Below are positions 56,053-64,000 of a DNA stretch of 64,000 nucleotides, piece after piece. The stretch's first letter is position 1, and each line of letters opens with the position of its first letter. A program made the position numbers and the translations under genes. Source of the DNA: Oopsacas minuta (lineage: Eukaryota; Porifera; Hexactinellida; Lyssacinosida; Leucopsacidae); NCBI GenBank assembly GCA_024704765.1, contig JAKMXF010000122.1, positions 519,068-583,067 on the forward strand, read 5' to 3'. The notes beneath the pieces are model-generated. The model was not told where the DNA came from. It saw nothing but the letters and a program-made list of their open reading frames with translations, and ran no database searches.

Positions 56053-57326
56053 CCAGGTTGTCCAAAAAGTTCGCGGAATTGCAAATATATTTTATTTATC
56101 AATGATCATACTCAACTAATTATTGTTCATAGTTTTCAATAGATTCACCTTTAACCTCGATACATTTCTTCCATTTTGATGGGAGTTTATTTATTCCTGT
56201 GGTGAAGAATTTTCAGGGGTACCTTGAGTCCATGAATTTACAGCGGACCTAAGGTGCTCAAAATCGCTGAAACGTTTACCTCTAAGTGGTCTTTTCATTT
56301 CTGAAAAAAGGCAGTAGTCGCTGGGCGCTAGATCTGGGCTGTATGGGGGATGTGGGAGTAATTCGAAACCCTAAATGTTGAATTTCATCCAAAGTTCGCC
56401 TGCTGGTATGGGCTGGAGCATTATCATGCTGAAGCAAAACATGAGAACTCAACTTGCCACGCCTCTTAGACTTGATAGCTTCGCGCAATTTCTTCAGAAC
56501 TTGAACATAGTATTCAGTATTTATTGTTACTTTGTTAGGTAACCAATCAATCATGATTATTCCCTTTGTGCCCAAAAAACTGTTGCCATCCGTTTACCTG
56601 CTGATGCGACGGCTCTGGGTCTAATAGGAGTTGCTTCATGCCTACGCTTCCATTGACTCGTCTGTAAACTTGTCTTAGGCTCATAAAAATGTAACCAAGT
56701 CTCGTCCCCTGTGACTAAACGATCAAAGAACCTTGGCTCTTTCTTAGAAATCCGTAAGAGCTGGCGACAAACACGAACCCTTTCAATCCTTTGAGATTCA
56801 GATAACAATTTGGGAACCCAACGAGAAAGAACTCTCGACATTCCCAATTGTTCAGTTAGAATCTTATCAAGTATTGATTTTGACATCCCCAATTCTTCCT
56901 CTAACTGCCGCAGAGTCACACGTCTATCTCTATCAAGAATGTTTGATATAATTTTGATATTTTCTTGGTTTCAACAGTTGAATGCACATCATTAAATCTG
57001 TCAATCCATTTGTAAACCATCGATTTACCAGGGCATTTACTACCATAAACCTTTTCCATCTCGTAGAGAATCTCGCTTCCACTTTTATTTTGTTTCCAGA
57101 GAAACCAAATGATATATCGTTTCCCATCTTCTGAGTTTTCCATTTTAGAAAAAATACGACAATCGTAAATGATGCTAAAAGAATACCTAAACCAAACTTT
57201 TTGATTACAAAAGTGAGGATAATTGAGATAAGGGATATTAGAACTAATCGAAACAATAGGTTAATTGATAGAGTGTATATGACACAAACTAAGGATAAAA
57301 TTCCGCGAACTTTTTGGACAACCTAG
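56053..57326 (-). mobile_element. Mariner element, copy 2, with TA target duplication
   Basis: 1274 bp, ends CCAGGTTGTCCAAAAAGTTC and inverse (..GGACAACCTAG), TA at 56051-56052 and 57327-57328. Nearly identical in protein to the 40-kb copy but reversed. It carries its own deletion that joins NDVHSTVE to TKKISKLYQTF and so lacks the PRPGRP linker. Confidence 0.95.
56120..57143 (-). pseudogene. Mariner transposase, copy 2, frameshifted
   Basis: Start 57143 (MENSEDGKRYIIWFLWKQNK). Open segments 57143-56916, 56919-56557 (VTGDETWLHFYE) and 56575-56282 (LLQHDNAPAHTSRRTL). The break between the last two is a missing A in GGG(A)CACAAA near 56570. A further break follows HLGF near 56370, so the third catalytic Asp lies in a different frame. 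Inactive. Confidence 0.9.
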
Positions 57327-58002
57327 TAAATGCTACGTAAGTGAACAAGAAACCAATTCAATCCGCCTCTGAGGGTAAATATGTAGCAGAATGAAATATT
57401 TTAACGTTACAGTGTGACTAGCAATACGAAACAATAGTGCGACATAATATGAACTACATAAATACGGAAAATGGTGATTTTGACACAATTCCACACCAAA
57501 ATCCAGAATCGGGGAATTTCCACAATCGGAGCGTAAGAAATTTTCCCAGTATCCCACATGCCCTGATTCCAGAGGTTTCACTGTACATAGGTTTCCACAT
57601 ACAGTGGAGACATCTAGAATACTTTTGAACCTGCTTTCCAAGTTATTTTAACCCAATGACGCAATCAAAGTTCATCTTCAATAATGGTAAATATTTTACT
57701 AATAAATACCAATATTATCGAAAAACCCACAAATCCCATGCAATTAATCATGATTGGTATTAACTTAGCACAAAAACACAATAGAAAGATTGTATTAAAT
57801 AATCTTATAACATTGTAGTTAAAATAACTTGGAAAGCAGGTTCAAAAGTATTCTAGATGTCTCCACCGTATGTGGAATCCTATATACGGTTGAATTTGTA
57901 ATGATATCTACAGTTCTTCATAATCAAAGAGGATATAATCAATGCCTTGAAATTACTTTGGCAATTCTTTGCTTAGCTAGACGTGTATATAGTAGGCCAT
58001 GG

Positions 58003-58338
58003 TCTGACCCTTTATGATGTATTCTAAATAATTCTGTACTTCGGACCTCAACACTCCATAGTTTTCTACATACACCTGGCGTTTATTAAAATTCCAGTTG
58101 GAGATGCTATTTGATCTCGATCCGAGAAGTTTCGGGACCCTTGTGTTAAACAATCTCTGTTTTAGAGATAGATTTATAACTAAATACCAAGAACAGTGAT
58201 GTTCGGATTAGCGAGGATATACATTATTTGAATCAACCCTAGTTAAAATAAACCCGAATATATGTTCGCTCGCATGTAAATGATTTGCAAATAAGAAAAT
58301 TCCAAATTTGGGACAAAAATAGTAATTTGAAAACATAC
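58003..58338. other. Intron next to exon 1, nothing recognised
   Basis: AT-rich intron sequence between family A copy 10 and exon 1; no gene or repeat seen. Confidence 0.45.
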
Positions 58339-58611
58339 CAACTGACAAACTTGGTTGGATGGAGATCCTCCATCTGTGGCACAAATTCTAGGTGAATAAC
58401 TAGATAATACTTCTCTATCTAGTGCCATCTTTGTCGTTAGTATGCCAGTAGTAGCATCCATAGCAAATTGAGTGTCAGGGATAACAGAATAAGTTATCAT
58501 TGCATTTAAACCAGAGTCAAGGTCTGTTGCAGAAACTAACATGATGAATGCATCTACTATTTCTTCATCAACAATGGAATCAACAGGAGGACGATCTAAA
58601 TGAGAATCAAA
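58339..58611 (-). CDS. Cadherin gene, exon 1 of 8 in window
   Basis: This exon of 91 codons starts in phase 0 after an acceptor ending TTTATCTAG and ends before the donor GTATGT. It encodes most of one cadherin repeat. Typical landmarks are SATDLDSGLNAMITYS near residue 33, the turn ATTGILTTK and LDRE, and a final ATDGGSPSNQVCQL. The last strand is completed by the next exon, whose first codons read VTIIIADVNDN, exactly as expected for a cadherin repeat. Upstream exons lie beyond this point on the minus strand; none was recognised between here and position 64000. Confidence 0.92.
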
Positions 58612-58711
58612 CTAGATAAATACTTAGATACACGGTTTAGTAATTATACAATAATGAGAGAGCCTCCTGGCACCATCTGGTAAAATAACAATGAAGGTGT
58701 AAAATTATATA

Positions 58712-60056
58712 CAGGGTGTAACAAAAGTACTGTCGTTTTTTATAATGAATCCAACTTAAGCTAAAATACAACAATTAGTACATTGTTACTTCTCAATATA
58801 GTCTCCTTGTCTTTCTAATACGAGTGCTACTCGCCTGGGCATGCTGGAGACTATATTTTGCAAAACATCTCCTGAAATACCACTCCATGCCTTTTCCAAA
58901 TTTTTGACGAGGTTATTCACAGTGCTAGCTTGCTCAAACTCTTCCACTTTGTCTTTCAGTACTGACCATAAGTTTTCAATGGGATTAAGGTCAGGTGAGT
59001 TCCCAGGCCACTCCGCTTTCTGCCAAAACGCTGGAAGATTCTGTTTGCACCATTCTTGCGTTAGCTTAGCCGATGAGCGGGAGCCCCGTCTTGCATAAAA
59101 ATTATCTCGGACATCTTTGAAGTCATGGCCCGCTGTAAAACCGATCCATTTTTTGTTCTTCTATTGATCGCATCTTTGCAAGATCCAGCCAAAATCTTCG
59201 TACGATAGTACTCTCCATTAATAGTTTGCCCCTGAGGTATAACATGCAGCTCAGATAGGGCTTGGTGAGACATCATGCCCCAAACATGAACTTTCGCCGG
59301 AAATTTTATCTTTGTGCAGGGTTCGATTGAACCTGAATCCTTGCTCCAAACTCGGTCATTCTGTCTGTTTGGGGTTGGAAATAATTCGAATGGAGATTCA
59401 TCCGACTACAGAACTCTATTCCAATCTTCTACAGTCCAATCCTTCTGTTTCTGCGCAAATTCGATCCGGTTTTCCTTCATTTTCAAGGTCAATCGAGGCC
59501 TTCTCGGCCTTTTAAATGGCGTAGCACCTAGAGACTTTCTCAAATATCGAAGTACAGAGGTGTGAGAGACATCATAACCACTCCTCGTTAATCTCAGAGC
59601 TAGCTTTCGTATAGATTGCCTTCTCTTCCCCAAAGACTTAGCGATGACAATTTTCCAAACTCTATCAATTTTCGGCGGACGTCCAGACTTAGGCTTTGAT
59701 TCCATTGAAAATCCCAATCTATTGCTACGCCCCCATCTCTGAACTGATCGAATATTGATATTCAACACTTGAGCAACCTTTTTAGGCGTTTCTCCTGCTT
59801 TAAGCATCTCCAATGCCTGAGATCTTAAAGATAATCCGTAATCCTGGACATTCATATCACAACAATTAAGTAGAAATTTCCAAAATGACGAAAATAATTC
59901 CAAAATATATTCTTGTAAGATTTGACTTCACTCGAGTTTAACTAAGTAGTATAAAAACATAATTACTGAGAGAAATCAATAGCAAGGGTTGTATACGAAT
60001 GTGAAATTTGAATTTTATGTATATTAATATGACGACAATACTTTTGTTACACCCTG
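58712..60056 (-). mobile_element. Tc1-like element with TA target duplication
   Basis: 1345 bp; ends CAGGGTGTAACAAAAGTACT and inverse CAGGGTGTAACAAAAGTATT, TA at 58710-58711 and 60057-60058. It contains one transposase gene on the minus strand with two lesions. It lies upstream of cadherin exon 1 on the coding strand, i.e. in the preceding intron. Confidence 0.95.
58786..59855 (-). pseudogene. Tc1 transposase with one stop and one frameshift
   Basis: Start at the internal Met 59855 (MNVQDYGLSLRSQALEMLKA), where the paired helix-turn-helix begins: KKVAQVLNINIRSVQRWGRS and SGRPPKID; then WTVEDWNRVL-stop-SDESPFELF, where the first catalytic Asp motif (SDES) directly follows an in-frame TAG at about 59406. 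Next, IIFMQDGAPAH (second Asp), a frameshift at about 59065, and WPGNSPDLNPIENLW with the catalytic Glu. The end at 58786 gives LERQGDYIEK. About 355 residues; normal length, inactive. Confidence 0.92.
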
Positions 60057-60373
60057 TATATTGTATGAACTTTAGAATCACGGAAATTTAACATCTGAGG
60101 ACAGTATTCGCTCTAATTCAGGCGCAGTTGTAGGTCAAGCGACCAGGAGGGTAAACGGAGTTTTCAATCACTATTAAATGGTGCCACCCGAAGGAGTTAA
60201 GATTTTTGGGAGCTTTCAAAATTAGAGCTTACAGCTGCACTTTGTCAAGAATTTGAGGTACAATCTGAGGTACTAGTCGTTAAATATCTAGAAGTTATCA
60301 GCAGTAGTATGTAGCCATGTGACATATGTATATTTGTCTACTTCGGATGCTCTACTATGAATTAATCCAGGCA
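60057..60373. other. Intron, nothing recognised
   Basis: No repeat or gene assigned between the Tc1 and family A copy 11. Confidence 0.45.
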
Positions 60374-60780
60374 TGGCCTACTATATACACGGTTAGCTAA
60401 GCAAAGAATTGCCAAAAAACTATCCAGGCCATTGATTATAATCTGTTTGATCATGAAAGATTGCAGTTATCATTACAAATTCAACTGGAAATAGGTTTCC
60501 ACATACGGCGGAACATCTAGAATACTTTTGAACCTGCTTTCCAAGATACTTTAACCACAATGACGCAATCAAAATTCATGCCCATATATGGTAATTAATT
60601 CATTTTTATCAATTTTTTCAGAAATTCTCAAACTTAACCTAATCCTTTTATCAAAATACCATCTACTTGGTAAATTTTAGTTTAAGTAACCTAAATATGA
60701 TCTTCATTTCTATAAACACTCGTTAAAAATAATCATTTTAGTGATATTCGCTGTAAAACAGCATTAACGAGTCAATACGA
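60374..60780. repeat. Family A element, copy 11 (left half)
   Basis: Complete left arm from GCATGGCCTACTATATACAC and the forward core to ACAGCATTAACGAGTCAATAC, where it stops and joins a segment also seen near 19075. The right arm is missing. Confidence 0.86.
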
Positions 60781-62561
60781 GAGTGAAGTTAGCCTAGTAT
60801 TCGACCATGTAAACTTCAATCTCTAATTTTACTCACCTGTACACCTCTGATCCACACGTAATTGGTATCATTCGATGAAGCATTATTGGACGTTTTAGCA
60901 ATATAAATAATTTTCAAAATTTTACTTTTTACTCACGTTTTTGTCATAGTGTGCATGTATTTAACTTCATTCGAATTTGATTCTGAAATTCACGGACATT
61001 TATGTAAATTAAATTTCATTCTAAAATTCCTACAACTCGTTGAGCTATAAGATTTCAAAGTTGAAATTGGAAGTGAGTGTTGAGGGGGGAATGGATTAGA
61101 TATATATAAAGTAGGGTCAGTTCAAACTGTTGTTTCTTAACCTTTACTATACTGAATCTAAAATATTTTTATACTAATCGATAGTTGAGATGTGAACGTT
61201 TCTAACGATATCAATATTATCGTGAAATACCAAAAAATTAGCACCAACAACAGTATTCTAAAAATCATTAAATTCACAGTTTTTGTGTAATACGAACTCC
61301 AACTTTGAAGTCAATTCTCGTAATTATTTACCACCAGAATCACCTCAAACTTTACAGATACCTTCTATCGTATTCTATAATTCAATTTCTTAAAGAAAAA
61401 CAGGGGGTAGCTAGTAGTTTTTATTACTTTTTAATCTTTTCAAAGTATCTATTTTCTCTCAATTTCTTCAGACTCTACAATACTGAAGCCGCTGCATAGA
61501 CTATCGTAATTATCTTGTAAGCTTATTTGCTTTTGTTACCCTTCTATTTTGTACTTCGCAAATTCTTTATACTTTTACGTAATCAATAATTTCTAATTCT
61601 AATGTAAGAACAACAAACAAGTACATATTCTCAAAAAATAAATATTCTTAAGATGTTTCATCAAATATGAATTCTCCTAAAATAATATTCTGAATTTTTA
61701 TAATCTGGTACAATTACTTTCGAACAATACATTTACAGTACTAAAATCTTATTCAAATAGTAATGACTGATGACAATCTGATAGGAGTTGTAACGAAATT
61801 CATTTGTGTTTATTGACAATGCACACAGAACATACAAAAAATCGATATGGAATTACACACATTATTTGTTATATCTTGAATGCACACAACATATTCAGCA
61901 TAGAATTACACATAACTTAGCTTATTTAACATAATAAGGACATCAATAGAAAGCTCTTCAATGACAGACAGTGTGATGACTGGTGATATCCTGGTAATGG
62001 TAACTTAACCCAATGGACACTTCTAAAATCTAAATCGCTTTTTGTCTTATGTCAATCTTCTGGCTTGTTTTTAAGTACATTTTTTGTTTCCCGAGGGGTA
62101 CGTCTAATCCAAGTCATAATGTTTATATTCCATTACACTTTCCGATAAAAGATCCGAAATATTTGTGTTCACTTGTCTACTATTAATGTTGCAGCCAATT
62201 GCCGAAATTAGTTGCGCAAATAAATTAGGCAATATACTGCAGATATCAGTTAATTATGACTACATTTATATTTAATTATTACGAAGTATTCATTACATAA
62301 AATTAGCTAAATCTATCCTTACATTTGGATGATAATGAACTCCGTTATGATCTATATATATGGATCCAAATGGGTTATTAGGTGGTGATTCTAGCGTATC
62401 GATCATCGATCAATTTTTTACCACTCCCAGAAAATACCATCCATTTATTCCCATATCAGAATTATGTAATCGCTAACATTCCTACAATTAATTACAGATC
62501 GTGGAAATATGTTGCAAAAAACTTATTACATTCTTCCTTCAAATTTCCAATCAAATATTCT
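60781..62561. repeat. Intergenic/intronic sequence with minor shared repeats
   Basis: 60775-60840 resembles 19075-19140 (GAAGTTAGC.. ATTCGACCA). 61245-61440 shares two modules with 9150-9430 (see there). The rest, including plus-strand frames at 61305 and 62382, shows no domain. No cadherin exon was recognised. Confidence 0.45.
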
Positions 62562-62900
62562 TCAATTAAAGTATTTTATGGAAATTGGCAATACTCTCTG
62601 TGAGACAATATGAGAGAGAATGTTGAACATACTTATCTCGTGCTCGATATAAAATAGGTGAACTCGACAATTTTCAAATTTACATTCTGCTTTTGCTCGT
62701 AGGAAAGGGCTGTTTACCTTACGACTATCAGTTTTTTCAACCAATAAGATCTGAACTTTAATGCACACGCAATATTTATGTCATGGAATTTGTCTGCAAA
62801 AATCTTGGTCCAATTGCTCACTAAAGACGTTCTATCATTAGAATCGGTAATACAAATACTATGCCATTCAGAAAATTCAAAATGGAACTCCCACTCTCAG
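62562..62900 (-). pseudogene. Relic related to the large OTU element's ORF
   Basis: The minus-strand frame contains FLRAKAECKFENCRVHLFYI, matching FFRANAECKFE in the large element at about 46680, and upstream SLVSNWTKIFADKFHDINIA. The CxxxxC spacing suggests a zinc-binding module. Only this fragment is visible; frames break on both sides. Confidence 0.4.
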
Positions 62901-63184
62901 AACTTGTATTAGTTACAATGTTGATCTCAGAGCCGACTTCTATCAACTGATTCGGTATTTCCTCGGATTCTACACTACAAGTAATGCTGTAAGACTAGAG
63001 AATAGGAACAGGTTCTGTAACTTTACAGTATACTCGATTCGTTACATATTCAGCATATATGTATTTTCTAATATGGTGATGCCATGAGTGTCAAACTCAT
63101 TCCTCCGATCGAAAACACTTCTAATGAAGACACTTAAAATTTCTCCAACTAAAAACACATAATTCTTTCCGAACATATGAAAGA

Positions 63185-63472
63185 CTAAACTATTTCAGGC
63201 TGTGTCAGAACTAACGACAAAACTAGCGGTGGACTACACCCAACAAAGCTTTTAGAATACGTATCTGAAATTATATTAATGAACTCAAGACACTCATCAA
63301 TATAACAGGCTTCAGTTAATTGCAACCACCCTGGAACACTTTGTGAACAATTTAACCCATAAAACCTCGCACCGTCTACCCACAACTGAGATTCAGTGGT
63401 ATTAAACAAGTAAAACAAATTAGGACTTTCGCTTAATTCACTATCAGTTACACAATCGGAATCTCTCTTCAT
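63185..63472 (-). CDS. Unknown ORF, 95 codons
   Basis: Not recognised. It encodes NLFYLFNTTESQLWVDGARF, YGLNCSQSVPGWLQLTEACY and a hydrophobic C-terminal stretch (PPLVLSLVLTQPEIV). No cadherin motif and no splice-bounded continuation was found. Since a relic of the OTU-element family lies just downstream on the same strand, it may be a further part of that element. Tentative. Confidence 0.25.
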   Translation of the reverse strand: MKRDSDCVTDSELSESPNLFYLFNTTESQLWVDGARFYGLNCSQSVPGWLQLTEACYIDECLEFINIISDTYSKSFVGCSPPLVLSLVLTQPEIV

Positions 63473-64000
63473 TTAGCTTATATAAAGCTAAATCAGAAGC
63501 TGAAGAACCACACACAATAAGTGAATTGAAGATCCATTATATCGAATTCACCAAACGATGAAACTGAATCTGAAGGCTCAACTAAGCTTGTAGCTACATC
63601 CTTAACAATGGCAGAAGTTACTAGTGATGCTCTCCTAGTAATATCTATCTTATTAAGACTGAAACTCACTTGAATCTGTTCCTCTGAGGTAAGGGACTAA
63701 CTGAACAATCCAAAGGATTATTTTCTAGTCAAAGAATCTCTCACAATTCACTGAATATTAATATTGCACGAGTTGTTTTCCACTTTAGGTTTAGTATATG
63801 TTTTTCATCAAGTCTATTGTAAGAGTAGACCGCCTTACAAATGGATCCCCAAATAGAGCTAGAAATTTTGTAGCTAACGGATAACTTACTGATCATAGCA
63901 TCGAAAGAACGAAAAGTAGAGATCAGTACACTTATCATTATCCTTGATTCTCTTGGCAATTTTAAAGGAAAAGAATGGGTAAGGCTGGCTCCCGTAAAGG
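63473..64000. other. End of window, nothing recognised
   Basis: Short minus-strand frame at 63741-63959 without a domain. No terminal repeat or exon was identified. Confidence 0.4.

Larger units (their letters stand above)
55798..57583. mobile_element. Pogo-like non-autonomous element, split by mariner
   Basis: Ends TAGTGAAACCCCTGGAATCG and inverse CAGTGAAACCTCTGGAATCA; TA at 55796-55797 and 57584-57585. Without the mariner it is about 510 bp with no ORF. AATCGGGG recurs about six times in 55815-55990 and again near 57505, in the same orientation on both sides, as do CCTCTG(G/A)AATC words at the ends. The TA duplication and CAGTGAAACC ends suggest the pogo/Tigger branch. Confidence 0.8.
55676..58002. 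repeat. Family A element, copy 10, split by nested insertions
   Basis: Left arm from GGCCAACTATATTCACGGCT to 55797, resuming at 57586 (CATAGGTTTCCACATACAGT) through the core (reverse; shortened, the half after GTATTAAATAATCTTATAAC is missing) to the right arm ending GTATATAGTAGGCCATGG. A pogo-like element occupies 55798-57583. Confidence 0.87.
1025..58611 (-). other. Cadherin-family gene, partial, eight internal exons
   Basis: This is the host gene of the window; it runs off both ends. Products of this family are single-pass membrane proteins whose extracellular repeats bind calcium and mediate cell-cell adhesion. Eight exons were placed by cadherin motifs, AG acceptors and GT donors. Phases match at every junction (0, 1, 1, 0, 0, 1, 1), and the lengths (273, 205, 216, 341, 249, 487, 174, 197) sum to 2142 nt, exactly 714 codons without a stop. 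Inter-repeat calcium motifs are visible: ADVNDN, TDINDE, GDVNDN, GQNED (degenerate), SDINDN, TDENDI. This gives five whole repeats plus a partial one at each end. No signal peptide, membrane segment or cytoplasmic tail is present here. Introns are about 5.3, 16.9, 6.9, 11.4, 4.0, 8.1 and 2.9 kb and are filled with transposons. Fat/Dachsous/protocadherin-type assignment cannot be made from this part. Confidence 0.93.

Overview
The window is a strongly AT-rich piece of an animal nuclear genome. The evidence is spliced cadherin exons with GT/AG borders, introns of 3-17 kb, and a very dense load of animal-type DNA transposons (mariner, Tc1, pogo-like, hAT, RAG1/Transib-like, KRBA2-like). Arthropod is likely and a parasitic copepod such as a sea louse is my best guess, but that guess rests only on general impression and should be treated as weak.

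One host gene can be supported. It is a minus-strand cadherin-family gene that spans almost the whole window. Eight internal exons (58611-58339, 53055-52851, 35958-35743, 28831-28491, 17088-16840, 12882-12396, 4288-4115, 1221-1025) have splice sites and phases that join without a break into 714 codons (five complete extracellular cadherin repeats and parts of two more). Both gene ends lie outside the window.

Everything else is intronic and mostly mobile DNA. 1-6 kb: dispersed repeats, a retroelement relic and two copies of an abundant long-inverted-repeat family, called family A here. 6.4-10.1 kb: a large inverted repeat enclosing a second 1-kb palindrome. 10.2-14.5 kb: a dead mariner, two short elements with iterated termini that share a core, and more family A. 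14.8-16.5 kb: a broken gene of a zinc-binding transposase-like family. 17-25.8 kb: family A, a Tc1 relic, a 3.1-kb element with iterated ends and a 73-bp hAT MITE with perfect target duplication. 26.3-28.2 kb: a nearly perfect 1.9-kb palindrome carrying the same small ORF on both arms. 29.7-34.6 kb: family B repeat, KRBA2-like integrase in inverted duplicate, hAT relic. 36.7-38.1 kb: a RAG1/Transib-like transposase relic. 39-41.3 kb: family A and mariner copy 1.

41.9-51.3 kb is the most informative block. It is a large element with about 345-bp terminal inverted repeats, a DDE-type transposase candidate and an OTU protease. It is interrupted by a mariner and by a 2.43-kb element with CACTG termini. 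Because that second element lies inside one of the two inverted-repeat arms, the other arm serves as a built-in empty site and shows a 3-bp TAA target duplication.

53.1-55.5 kb: an apparently intact hAT element (596-aa transposase, perfect 8-bp duplication) 95 bp from a cadherin exon. 55.7-58.0 kb: a three-level nest (mariner inside a pogo-like element inside family A). 58.7-60.1 kb: a complete-ended but broken Tc1. 60-64 kb: family A and transposon relics. I saw no rRNA, tRNA, CRISPR array or convincing promoter.
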